This document shows positions 23,190-30,151 of a stretch of DNA of 42,643 nt, piece after piece (the first letter of the stretch is position 1; each line of letters starts with the position of its first letter). Made by a program: the position numbers and the translations under genes. The DNA is from an uncultured Treponema sp. (lineage in GTDB: Bacteria > Spirochaetota > Spirochaetia > Treponematales > Treponemataceae): the NCBI GenBank assembly GCA_937885175.1, contig CAKZZO010000059.1, forward strand, positions 1 to 42,643, in the 5' to 3' direction. A model generated the notes under the pieces. The model was not told where the DNA came from. It ran no database searches and was given only the letters and a program-made list of their open reading frames with translations.

Positions 23190-23771
23190 TTAGGCTTTTG
23201 CCGCCTTCTTTGCGTTTTTTGCGGCAATTTTTGCTGCTATTTTGGCTGCTTTCTTTGCCTTTTCTTCTTCTTTTTTGGCAGAGCGTTCCAGACGCTTTTT
23301 GAACTGGGCGGTGGTTTTTGCGGCAAATTCAGGGTCTCCGCGGTCGATGTACACAATGCCGTCCAAGTGGTCGTTTTCGTGCTGAATAATGCGCGCTAGA
23401 AGTTCGTCAGCCTCCAGCGTAAAGGGCTTTCCGTGCTCGTTGAGTGCCTGCACCGTCACCTTAGAGGGACGCTTAATGTTTTCTGATACGCCCGGAAGAG
23501 AAAGACATCCTTCCTCGTAGTCGCACAAATCGTTACTGGTGGCAATAATTTGGGGATTCACAAAAACGCGGCGCACGTTGTCATCGCTGATAATCACAAA
23601 AAACCGCTTTGAGATGCCAATCTGTGGTGCGGCAAGTCCTACGCCATCTGCCGCCGTCATAGTCTCAAACATTTCGTTAAAGAGGGCGCGCATCTCATCG
23701 TTAATTTCGCCCGGTTCTACGGGAACCGCTTTCTTTCGTAATACTTCTTCGCCTAACTTATAAATCTTCAT
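23190..23771 (-). CDS. def: Peptide deformylase with a Lys/Ala-rich tail
   Basis: A 193-residue metalloenzyme that removes the N-formyl group from nascent proteins. The three motifs are present: 'GVGLAAPQIG' (43-52), 'EEGCLSLPG' with metal ligand Cys89, and 'QHENDHLDG' with ligands His131 and His135 and catalytic Glu132. After residue 155 a highly basic Lys/Ala-rich tail of about 35 residues replaces the usual C-terminal helix, perhaps for ribosome binding. A promoter (TTGAAC 23801-23806, 17 bp, TATAGT 23778-23783) ends 6 nt before the ATG, overlapping the end of the upstream regulator gene, and predicts a leaderless message. Confidence 0.95.
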   Translation of the reverse strand: MKIYKLGEEVLRKKAVPVEPGEINDEMRALFNEMFETMTAADGVGLAAPQIGISKRFFVIISDDNVRRVFVNPQIIATSNDLCDYEEGCLSLPGVSENIKRPSKVTVQALNEHGKPFTLEADELLARIIQHENDHLDGIVYIDRGDPEFAAKTTAQFKKRLERSAKKEEEKAKKAAKIAAKIAAKNAKKAAKA

Positions 23772-23783
23772 ACTATTACTATA

Positions 23784-24104
23784 TCAAATGAAACGATATT
23801 GTTCAAACCGCTCGTGTATTTTATCAATGACGGACTGCGCAATGTCTTTTTCAAGCAGATGCAATTTAAAGCCAATGTCGTTTTCTTCTGGCTGAATTGT
23901 CCTAAAAAGGCGGTCGTAGGAAATTCCCAATGCACGCGCAATTGCTTCAACAACTTCCAGTGATGCACTTTTTCTAGAAAGTTCTATTTGCGTCATAAAA
24001 GGAACGGATATTCCTGCTTTTTCCGCAAGACGTTCCTGCGTCCATCCCGCCTGTTTTCGTAAAAGCCGAATATTATTTCCCAAAACAGATTTTATGTCAT
24101 CCAT
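23784..24104 (-). CDS. XRE-family helix-turn-helix regulator
   Basis: A 106-residue protein with an HTH_3 (Cro/C1) domain over residues 8-65: 'IRLLRKQAGWTQERLAEKAG' then 'ISVPFMTQIELSRKSASLEV'. The last 40 residues form a helical tail. TATTAT (24112-24117) ends 7 nt before the ATG and no Shine-Dalgarno is seen. A perfect palindrome TTGCTATTAGCAA (24118-24130) touches this -10 and a related half-site overlaps the divergent promoter, suggesting autoregulation and control of the beta-barrel gene. It is 12 bp upstream of def. Confidence 0.88.
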   Translation of the reverse strand: MDDIKSVLGNNIRLLRKQAGWTQERLAEKAGISVPFMTQIELSRKSASLEVVEAIARALGISYDRLFRTIQPEENDIGFKLHLLEKDIAQSVIDKIHERFEQYRFI

Positions 24105-24111
24105 CAGTTCA

Positions 24112-24177
24112 ATAATATTGCTATTAGCAACACTTGAAAATTATATACTGGCAATGTTATAATATTGAAAATAGCAA
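24112..24177. promoter_or_regulatory. Divergent promoter/operator between the XRE regulator and the beta-barrel gene
   Basis: Plus-strand promoter: TTGAAA (24134-24139), 18-bp spacer, TATAAT (24158-24163). The palindrome TTGCTATTAGCAA is at 24118-24130. The stretch ATAATATTGNNNNNAGCAACA occurs twice as a direct repeat (from 24112 and from 24158), once over each -10. This is the pattern of a shared operator for the XRE protein. Confidence 0.6.
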
Positions 24178-24212
24178 CATTTACTGTCTGCTACTTTTAA
24201 GGAGTGTGTACC

Positions 24213-24866
24213 ATGCAAAAGAAAATCATGTGCTTTGTGATAGCTCTGATGATGACGGGTCTTGTTTTTGCGGAAAAAACAAAAGTTCATGGAATCGGAA
24301 TTTCAGTACCGCTGGAATGGCAGTTTTGGCACGCTGACGATATACTGAAAAACCAGACATTTTCAAATGTTGGTGTCAACCTGAATTACAAGGCGATGTC
24401 CATCCATGGTGAAAGGCTTGCGGGATTTTCGGCAATTTACGAGATACAACTGGGCTACTTTTATGGCAAGAGCTCAAAAAACAATCTGTCGTACAATTCG
24501 TTTGACTTTTTCAATATGAAATGGGGATGGGGCATTGCTTTCAGACCCAACAGCAAAATTATCCTTTCCACGCATGTAACGCTTGGTTACGACATGAAAC
24601 TTTTATGGAATCAAGATGACTCTCCCCTTCCGCCTGATTTTACCCTGCGCGTTGGGCAGGACTTTGTGTTTGTGTACAAATTTACAGAAAGGTTCGGCAT
24701 TTCTGCGGGAATTGACGCGTATGTTCCTGTTATCGGCATGGGATTTGAGCGAACACGCGAAGAAGACAGTTCACGCAGCAAAGGCTACAAAGAAAAAATG
24801 AACAACTACACCATCTACGGTGGCTTTGGCTGCGATTTGAAAATTGGTGTATGCTGGGTATACTGA
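24213..24866 (+). CDS. Predicted outer-membrane beta-barrel protein, unknown family
   Basis: A 217-residue protein with a signal peptide (about 1-20, 'MQKKIMCFVIALMMTGLVFA'). The mature part shows alternating aromatic/hydrophobic strands and 'GFGCDLKIGVCWVY' at the C-terminus, as in small outer-membrane barrels. No named family was recognised. AAGGAG at 24199-24204 supports ATG 24213 over GTG 24204. It is divergent from an XRE regulator and shares operator-like repeats with it, so expression is probably regulated. It ends 8 bp before the convergent hisD stop. Confidence 0.7.
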   Translation: MQKKIMCFVIALMMTGLVFAEKTKVHGIGISVPLEWQFWHADDILKNQTFSNVGVNLNYKAMSIHGERLAGFSAIYEIQLGYFYGKSSKNNLSYNSFDFFNMKWGWGIAFRPNSKIILSTHVTLGYDMKLLWNQDDSPLPPDFTLRVGQDFVFVYKFTERFGISAGIDAYVPVIGMGFERTREEDSSRSKGYKEKMNNYTIYGGFGCDLKIGVCWVY

Positions 24867-24874
24867 CCCGCTGC

Positions 24875-26239
24875 CTACTCAATCCTAATCCGTGCGGCCC
24901 GTGCATGTCCTGCAAGGCCTTCTGCATCCCCCAGCACACCGCTGGCTTTTGCCGAAGCTCTTGCGCCCTTGCTTCCTTCTACGGTGCGCAAAGTCGTAAC
25001 TGTTTTGAGGAACACGCGGACACTCAATCCGCCGGTAAAACGTGCGCTTCCTGATGTGGGCAAGGTGTGGTTCAAGCCGGCGGCATAGTCGCCAAAGACC
25101 TCCGCACTGCCGTGTCCGATAAAGAGTGAACCGTAGTTGTGCACAAGGGAGGCAATCTTGTCGCGCTCCGCCCCTGCGTCCATGGCAAGTTCCAGATGCT
25201 CCGGGGCTTTTCTGTTGGCCGCTTCTGCCGCATCTTCCAAATTGTCACAGATGATGATTCTTCCACAGTTTGCAATGCTCTGTTCGGCGGTTGCCTTGGT
25301 GGGAAGCGTACTGAGTTGCTTTTCAATTTCTTGCGCCACGGCTTCTGCAAGCGCAGGGTCGTCTGTTGCCATAACAGGCTGAGCCACAATGTCGTGTTCT
25401 GCCTGAGCCAGCAAGTCGGCGGCCACCCAAGCCGGATTTGCAGTCTTGTCCGCAATGATAAAGACTTCAGTGGGTCCCGCAACCATGTCGATTCCCACAG
25501 TGCCGTAAACAAGTTTTTTTGCTTCCGCCACGAATTTATTGCCGGGTCCGACAATTACATCAGTGCGGGGCACAGACTGGGTACCAAATGCCATGGCAGC
25601 AATAGCCTGAGAGCCACCACAGGCAAATGCCTTTGTAACGCCGCAGATGTATGCCGCCGCCATGATGCCTTCGTCAGCGTAGGGCTTTCCGCCCACAAAA
25701 GGCTTTTCTGGAATACCAGTGCCTGCTTTTTCTGCGGCTGCCTTGTCGTCAGGATGGACACGGGGCGGCGTACACAAAATCACTTCTTTTACGCCAGCAG
25801 CAACAGCGGGAGTAATGGTCATCACCACTGTGGAGACAAGGGGAAAGCGTCCTGCGGGAACATACACGCCTGCCTTTTCAACGGGAATATTTTTCTGACC
25901 GGTAAAAAGACCGGGTTCAAGTTCTGTCTCAAAATCGTCAAAAGATTCCCGCTGCTTTTTTGCAAAGCGCAGAACAAGGTCGTGGCTGTAGGTAAGTGCA
26001 TTGTACAAATCGGGATTTTCCCGCTGCATTTTTTCCGCCGCCGCCTTCAATTCAGTCTGAGGAATTTCCAGCGTCTTGGGTGCAGACACATCAAATTTTG
26101 CACCGTATTCTGCCAATGCCTGATCTCCCCGCTTTTTTACATCGGAAAGCACATCTTTTACAATATCTATTGACCCGCCAAAATCGCGGCCGTCAAAAAA
26201 CTCCGGCTCAATATCAGCGTACTTCTGAATGCGTATCAT
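24875..26239 (-). CDS. hisD: Histidinol dehydrogenase (HisD family)
   Basis: A 454-residue member of the HisD family, which oxidises L-histidinol to L-histidine with two NAD and a zinc ion. Zinc-ligand-type residues Gln279 and His282 ('LLAQAEHD') are present, with 'ACGGSQAIAAMAFGT', 'VGPGNKFVAEAKK' and the C-terminal 'LNHTLPTSGSARFTGGLS'. An insertion of about 20 residues (160-190) is present relative to typical HisD. No other his gene is nearby. Isolated HisD-like proteins can act on other diols or amino alcohols, so histidine biosynthesis is likely but not certain. -35 TTGCGT (26269-26274), 17 bp, -10 TATATT (26246-26251), 6 nt to ATG: predicted leaderless. Confidence 0.88.
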   Translation of the reverse strand: MIRIQKYADIEPEFFDGRDFGGSIDIVKDVLSDVKKRGDQALAEYGAKFDVSAPKTLEIPQTELKAAAEKMQRENPDLYNALTYSHDLVLRFAKKQRESFDDFETELEPGLFTGQKNIPVEKAGVYVPAGRFPLVSTVVMTITPAVAAGVKEVILCTPPRVHPDDKAAAEKAGTGIPEKPFVGGKPYADEGIMAAAYICGVTKAFACGGSQAIAAMAFGTQSVPRTDVIVGPGNKFVAEAKKLVYGTVGIDMVAGPTEVFIIADKTANPAWVAADLLAQAEHDIVAQPVMATDDPALAEAVAQEIEKQLSTLPTKATAEQSIANCGRIIICDNLEDAAEAANRKAPEHLELAMDAGAERDKIASLVHNYGSLFIGHGSAEVFGDYAAGLNHTLPTSGSARFTGGLSVRVFLKTVTTLRTVEGSKGARASAKASGVLGDAEGLAGHARAARIRIE

Positions 26240-26260
26240 ACGATAAATATACTAGTTTTA

Positions 26261-26299
26261 AGGGGAAGACGCAACCTTAGCAAGGTTTCTTCTTCCCCT
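26261..26299. promoter_or_regulatory. Long imperfect palindrome between hisD and the SEC-C gene
   Basis: Arms AGGGGAAGA (26261-26269) and TCTTCCCCT (26291-26299), plus inner arms AACCTT (26273-26278) and AAGGTT (26282-26287), give a 39-bp hairpin/cruciform with one 3x3 internal loop. It covers the -35 of hisD and lies about 30 bp upstream of the divergent promoter's -35. It may be an operator. Confidence 0.55.
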
Positions 26300-26362
26300 A
26301 CCCTGTTTTTTCCAAAATTCCCTAAGATAGACTTTTCTTTTGCACTCCGCTATACTGGCAGT

Positions 26363-26863
26363 ATGGCAGATAAAGATTTGTGTCCGTGTGGTTCTGGAAA
26401 GACCTACGGCGAATGTTGTGAACCGATTATCAAAGGAAGTGTTAAGGCTCCCACTGCAGAAAGCCTCATGCGAGCACGCTATTCTTCTTATGTAAAGCAG
26501 GAGATTCCATTTATCATCAACTCTTGCGAAGAAGGCGAAAAAATTGCGGAAATTGACCGCAAGGCTACCGAAGAATGGAGCAAAAAATCCACTTGGCACG
26601 GACTGCGCATCCTGCGTACCGAAAAAGGTGGCGAAAACGATGATGAAGGCGTGGTTGAATTTGAAGCAACCTACACAGACAAAGGCGGCATCCGCGATGT
26701 GCACCATGAGACCGGCTACTTTAAGAAAGTAAATGGCGAATGGCTCTACTCCGTGGGTAACGTAAAGCCCATGACCGTTGTGCGTGAAGGCGCAAAAATC
26801 GGCCGCAATGACCCCTGCCCCTGTGGCAGCGGCAAAAAGTACAAGAAGTGCTGCGGCCGCTAA
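26363..26863 (+). CDS. YchJ-like protein with SEC-C zinc motifs at both ends
   Basis: A 166-residue protein. It has two SEC-C motifs, 'CPCGSGKTYGECC' (7-19) and 'CPCGSGKKYKKCC' (152-164), flanking an NTF2-like central domain ('PTAESLMRARYSSYV'), the UPF0225/YchJ arrangement. SEC-C motifs bind zinc and often mediate contacts with SecB or ribosomes; the function of YchJ is unknown. TAGACT (26328-26333), 17 bp, TATACT (26351-26356), then 6 nt to the ATG: predicted leaderless. It starts a unit with rlmB and the UPF0016 gene. Confidence 0.9.
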   Translation: MADKDLCPCGSGKTYGECCEPIIKGSVKAPTAESLMRARYSSYVKQEIPFIINSCEEGEKIAEIDRKATEEWSKKSTWHGLRILRTEKGGENDDEGVVEFEATYTDKGGIRDVHHETGYFKKVNGEWLYSVGNVKPMTVVREGAKIGRNDPCPCGSGKKYKKCCGR

Positions 26864-26883
26864 AGTAGCCAAGAAACAGTCAT

Positions 26884-27672
26884 ATGTCCAATCATATTAT
26901 CACTGGTTTTCATGCCGTAGAAGAGCGGGTTCGCCGTGCAGCCGAAGACGGCAAGTCTGACGGGCTCTCGCTCAACTACAGCAAAATCGGTCCCCGCGTA
27001 AAGAAAATCCTCGAACTGGCAAAAAAAGCACATATTCCCTCTACATCCCTTGACGGAAAAGCATTGGATTCCCTTGTGCAGTCACTCCCCCAAACCGCCC
27101 GTGACCATCGGGGGCTTGTGCTTGTGGTGGCAGGTGAATCTCCTGATGCGCAGAATAAAGTTGACTTTGACCAGTGGATTGGGGCGGCACAAAAAAGCGA
27201 TGCCCAAAAAACCGTGCTTATTCTGGACTCAATCACCGATCCCCACAACGTGGGTGCAATTCTGCGTTCCTGCGACCAGTTTGGCGCGGATTTGGTGGTC
27301 ATGCCCCAGCGTCGTGGTGCAAATGATTTTGAAGACAACGAAATTATTGCCCGAGCCAGTGCCGGTTCTTCCGCCTGGGTTCCTGTGGCAGTGGTTACCA
27401 ATCTCGTCCGTGCTTCCCAGCAACTTAAAGATGCAGGCTTTTGGCTTTACGGAGCAGATGCAGGCGGAGAAAGCGTACAAAACCTGCAATTTGCGGCAAA
27501 AACCGCCATCGTTATGGGCAGCGAAGGAAAAGGCATTGCCCGCCTGCTTTCTGAACAGTGCGATACCATTGTTTCTATCCCCACCTGCGGCAAAATTGAC
27601 AGTCTGAACGTAAGTGTGGCGGCAGGTGTGCTTCTCTACGAACGACATCGCCAGACATGCGAGGTACTATGA
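26884..27672 (+). CDS. rlmB: SpoU/TrmH-family rRNA 2'-O-methyltransferase (RlmB-like)
   Basis: A 262-residue SPOUT methyltransferase; RlmB methylates the ribose of G2251 in 23S rRNA. The N-terminal substrate-binding domain starts 'ITGFHAVEERV'. The knot motifs are 'ILDSITDPHNVGAILRSCDQ' (motif 1), 'IVMGSEGKGIARLL' (motif 2) and 'SIPTCGKIDSLNVSVAAGV' (motif 3), with the catalytic Arg and the invariant Glu and Asn. It starts 20 bp after the SEC-C gene and overlaps the next gene by ATGA. The exact target nucleoside cannot be proven from sequence. Confidence 0.92.
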   Translation: MSNHIITGFHAVEERVRRAAEDGKSDGLSLNYSKIGPRVKKILELAKKAHIPSTSLDGKALDSLVQSLPQTARDHRGLVLVVAGESPDAQNKVDFDQWIGAAQKSDAQKTVLILDSITDPHNVGAILRSCDQFGADLVVMPQRRGANDFEDNEIIARASAGSSAWVPVAVVTNLVRASQQLKDAGFWLYGADAGGESVQNLQFAAKTAIVMGSEGKGIARLLSEQCDTIVSIPTCGKIDSLNVSVAAGVLLYERHRQTCEVL

Positions 27673-28376
27673 TTTCACTAACGTATTTTTTTACCGTTCT
27701 GTTCACCTTTTTTGTAGCGGAAATGGGCGACAAGACCCAACTCATGCTTTTTGCACTCACTTCAAAATACAAAATCCGTAGCATTGTCATTGGAACTGCC
27801 GCCGCCATCCTTGTAATAAACGGACTGTCCGTCTGCGCGGGAGGACTGCTCAACGAATTCTTAAAGTATCACCTGTGGATTGTCAAACTAATTGCAACTA
27901 TTGCATTCTTTTATTTTTCCCTCACATCTCTTATAAAAGACGACGATGAGGAGGAAGGCGGCGAAAGCAAAATCAATTTTGCCGTCCTTGCCGTATTCTG
28001 CATTTTTTTCATCGCGGAACTGGGGGACAAAACCCAACTTTCAGCCATTACCTTTGGCGCAACCAACGGACTGAATGTCGGTCTCCTGATGATTTGGCTG
28101 GCAGCCTCCATTGGATTTTTTGCCGCCGACATGATTGGCCTGGTACTCGCCTTTGTCCTGCACGGTAAAACGCCTGATACATTCTTTAAGTGGCTTGCCT
28201 TTGCCGTCTTTGCAGTCTTCGGCTTTATCAACCTCTACACCGTGCTGATGGCTCTGGCCCTTCATAAAATACTGCTGCCCCTTATGGCGGGAGCAGGCCT
28301 TCTCTTTGCCGGTGCATGCGCTCTCATTCTGCTGAAAAACAAAAAAACCGCCATCGCAGAGGACGGCGGTAAGTAA
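27669..28376 (+). CDS. UPF0016 (GDT1/TMEM165) family cation transporter
   Basis: A 235-residue membrane protein with six predicted helices and the duplicated signature E-x-G-D-K-T: 'FVAEMGDKTQLM' and 'FIAELGDKTQLS'. Family members export or move Mn2+ (MneA/Mnx) or Ca2+/Mn2+ in exchange for protons. A charged loop 'KDDDEEEGGESK' separates the halves. ATG 27669 overlaps the rlmB stop (ATGA) with GAGG 4 nt upstream; ATG 27657 has no ribosome site. With the CDF protein at 7042 it makes a second metal-efflux gene in the window. Its 3' end contains the terminator of the convergent lipoprotein gene. Confidence 0.92.
   Translation: MISLTYFFTVLFTFFVAEMGDKTQLMLFALTSKYKIRSIVIGTAAAILVINGLSVCAGGLLNEFLKYHLWIVKLIATIAFFYFSLTSLIKDDDEEEGGESKINFAVLAVFCIFFIAELGDKTQLSAITFGATNGLNVGLLMIWLAASIGFFAADMIGLVLAFVLHGKTPDTFFKWLAFAVFAVFGFINLYTVLMALALHKILLPLMAGAGLLFAGACALILLKNKKTAIAEDGGK
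28335..28370 (-). terminator. Minus-strand terminator embedded in the 3' end of the UPF0016 gene
   Basis: On the minus strand ACCGCC (28365-28370) pairs with GGCGGT (28347-28352), followed by TTTTTTTGTTTTT. It serves the lipoprotein gene at 28393-28833. The same bases encode the last residues of the plus-strand transporter. Confidence 0.75.
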
Positions 28377-28392
28377 TTACATGAAAAAATAC

Positions 28393-28833
28393 TTAGTTGA
28401 ACAGCGTTTCAATCAATTTTTCTGCTGCCATCTCGCCCCAGCCTTCTGCAGTTGAGGGCAGACTTGTCTTACTACTTGTAGGGTCAGATACCCTTGTCAG
28501 TTTTCCAGCAACTTTAAGAGCCGCAATGCTTACAGACCATTTTTCCCTGCTCAATTCCTTATCATTTGTCGTAAAGTAATTGCTAGCAACAGCCGCAACA
28601 ACCAGCGTATCGTTTGAAGAATTGTATTTGACGTAAATGCTCGCATTCGACAAAGTCGTATCGGTGGTAGTTACGGTCTGTGTAGTGCTTCCGTACCTGT
28701 ACCATACATTGGCCGTTTCACTAACGATAAGGTCTGTGGCACTCAAGCCGTCAGAACCATCTTTACATCCTGTAGTCACAAATGCCATTGCAACAACAGC
28801 CAACATCACAAACAAAACTGAAATCTTTTTCAT
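28393..28833 (-). CDS. Small lipoprotein of unknown function
   Basis: A 146-residue protein with a lipoprotein signal: lysines at 2-3, hydrophobic core 4-19, lipobox VTTGC with Cys23. The mature part is Thr/Ser-rich, then a mixed segment ending 'GWGEMAAEKLIETLFN'. No family was recognised. GGGAGA lies about 6 nt before the ATG. It has its own promoter (TTGATT-17-TAGAAT) and its own terminator, so it is a single-gene unit downstream of the outer-membrane operon. It may be a periplasmic or surface component related to its neighbours, but this is only positional. Confidence 0.75.
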   Translation of the reverse strand: MKKISVLFVMLAVVAMAFVTTGCKDGSDGLSATDLIVSETANVWYRYGSTTQTVTTTDTTLSNASIYVKYNSSNDTLVVAAVASNYFTTNDKELSREKWSVSIAALKVAGKLTRVSDPTSSKTSLPSTAEGWGEMAAEKLIETLFN

Positions 28834-28863
28834 GGATATCTCCCATATATATATTGTACCCCT

Positions 28864-28892
28864 ATTCTAGTGAATTCGGCCACTTTAATCAA
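28864..28892 (-). promoter_or_regulatory. Promoter of the small lipoprotein gene
   Basis: TTGATT (28887-28892), 17-bp spacer, TAGAAT (28864-28869) on the minus strand, giving a leader of about 25-30 nt with a GGGAGA ribosome site. Confidence 0.6.
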
Positions 28893-28911
28893 TTCATTGT
28901 TTTTTTGCAGG

Positions 28912-30150
28912 CTAAAAGCCGATTCTCACACCTACATAGGCACCTGCACCCGTCCAGTTGAAACTGTTGATAAAACTTCCGCCCCGCAACATGGCTTTTA
29001 TGTTCAACTCTATGACACGGAAATTGAGCATAATTCCCATCTGCTGAACAAAGACGCGGTTTAAGTAGTTTGTAGAAAAATTGATACCAATCATATTACG
29101 GAATGCGGCTTCTGCAGCCAAAGAAAATTCCGGGTAAACTGAACGAACACCGCTCGTATAGGGATTGCGCACCACAAGAGCCAGCATAGGACGAAGGACA
29201 AACCATGAACCAAAGGGTCTCCATGCTGCTTCTGCACCGATTCTAAAGGGCCGCCATACCTTTTTGCTTTCGTCAGTAGTATAGACAACATCACCCACGC
29301 CGTAGTCTTTGTCCATTTCCATGGACTTGTCCAAAATGCCCATGAGTTTATTGACCGTGTAGTAGCCGTACACATCCATTGTCATTTTATGGTCAAGTCT
29401 GGCTGGTATCATAGGAATGCGGACAAATGCCCCCACATCCAGTTTGGGGAATATTGGGCGTTCCACGGCAAGTGACAAGTCAAAGCCGCCACTGCTCAAA
29501 GACTTGGCTATATCACTTGTCACGTCACCTGAACTAAATTTGTTTTCCTTGTATTTTTGCAGGCTGACCGCACTGTACAAAGTAACTTGCGCATCCGCCC
29601 TCGCCGTAAGAGAACCGTCATCCGTTGAGGAGACAGTAACTTTTGCCGTTGTCTTTTCCATATAGGCTAAGGGCACATAATACGTGGGAGTAAAGGTCAC
29701 GCCATATTTTTCAAAGATTGTGGTGTGAAAAGACGCTCCGATGTTGTAAAACAAATCCGCATAGCCTTCTATGTCAAAAGTAGCATCCTCGCCCGCCTGA
29801 TATCCTTTACCCAGAATTTCAAAGAGACGGTGTGGTACATTCAGATAGCCGGCACCTTCCGTTTCTGTGAACAGTCCCAGACGAAATTTCGGACTGATGT
29901 TTACATTCAAAAAGATTCTGTCCTTTGTATAATAGTCAATCTCAAGACCGCTGCTGGACAAATTTTCAGAGACCTCCCGTAAGTCAATCACCAGATTTTT
30001 CGTAAAGACTTCATCCGCACGGAAATAATTGTTTGAAGCTCCCACCTGGCTATCAATACCCACTTCTACAATGCGGTGGGGCGCATATAATTCTGCAAAA
30101 GCCAAAAGAGATGATGCAAGGATAGCACAAATACATATTATTCTTTTCAT
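28912..30150 (-). CDS. Predicted outer-membrane protein, unknown family
   Basis: A 412-residue protein with a signal peptide ('MKRIICICAILASSLLAFAE') and a mature region of alternating beta strands with aromatic girdle residues, ending in 'GAGAYVGVRIGF' with terminal Phe, the classic outer-membrane barrel ending. ATG 30150 is preferred because AAGGGGG lies 9 nt upstream; ATG 30159 sits directly on that site. The upstream 960-residue lipoprotein gene stops at 30152, so the two genes are one nucleotide apart and likely coupled. They probably act together at the outer membrane. Function unknown. Confidence 0.75.
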   Translation of the reverse strand: MKRIICICAILASSLLAFAELYAPHRIVEVGIDSQVGASNNYFRADEVFTKNLVIDLREVSENLSSSGLEIDYYTKDRIFLNVNISPKFRLGLFTETEGAGYLNVPHRLFEILGKGYQAGEDATFDIEGYADLFYNIGASFHTTIFEKYGVTFTPTYYVPLAYMEKTTAKVTVSSTDDGSLTARADAQVTLYSAVSLQKYKENKFSSGDVTSDIAKSLSSGGFDLSLAVERPIFPKLDVGAFVRIPMIPARLDHKMTMDVYGYYTVNKLMGILDKSMEMDKDYGVGDVVYTTDESKKVWRPFRIGAEAAWRPFGSWFVLRPMLALVVRNPYTSGVRSVYPEFSLAAEAAFRNMIGINFSTNYLNRVFVQQMGIMLNFRVIELNIKAMLRGGSFINSFNWTGAGAYVGVRIGF

Positions 30151-30151
30151 A

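Noticed and set aside
25139..26173. Open plus-strand frame of 344 codons inside hisD
   Set aside because: It is antisense to an intact hisD with strong motifs, the product is Cys/His/Arg-rich and has no recognisable domain, and no ribosome site or promoter precedes it.
26363..26863. SecA C-terminal fragment
   Set aside because: SEC-C motifs occur at both ends around an NTF2-like core, the YchJ layout, with no SecA ATPase sequence nearby.
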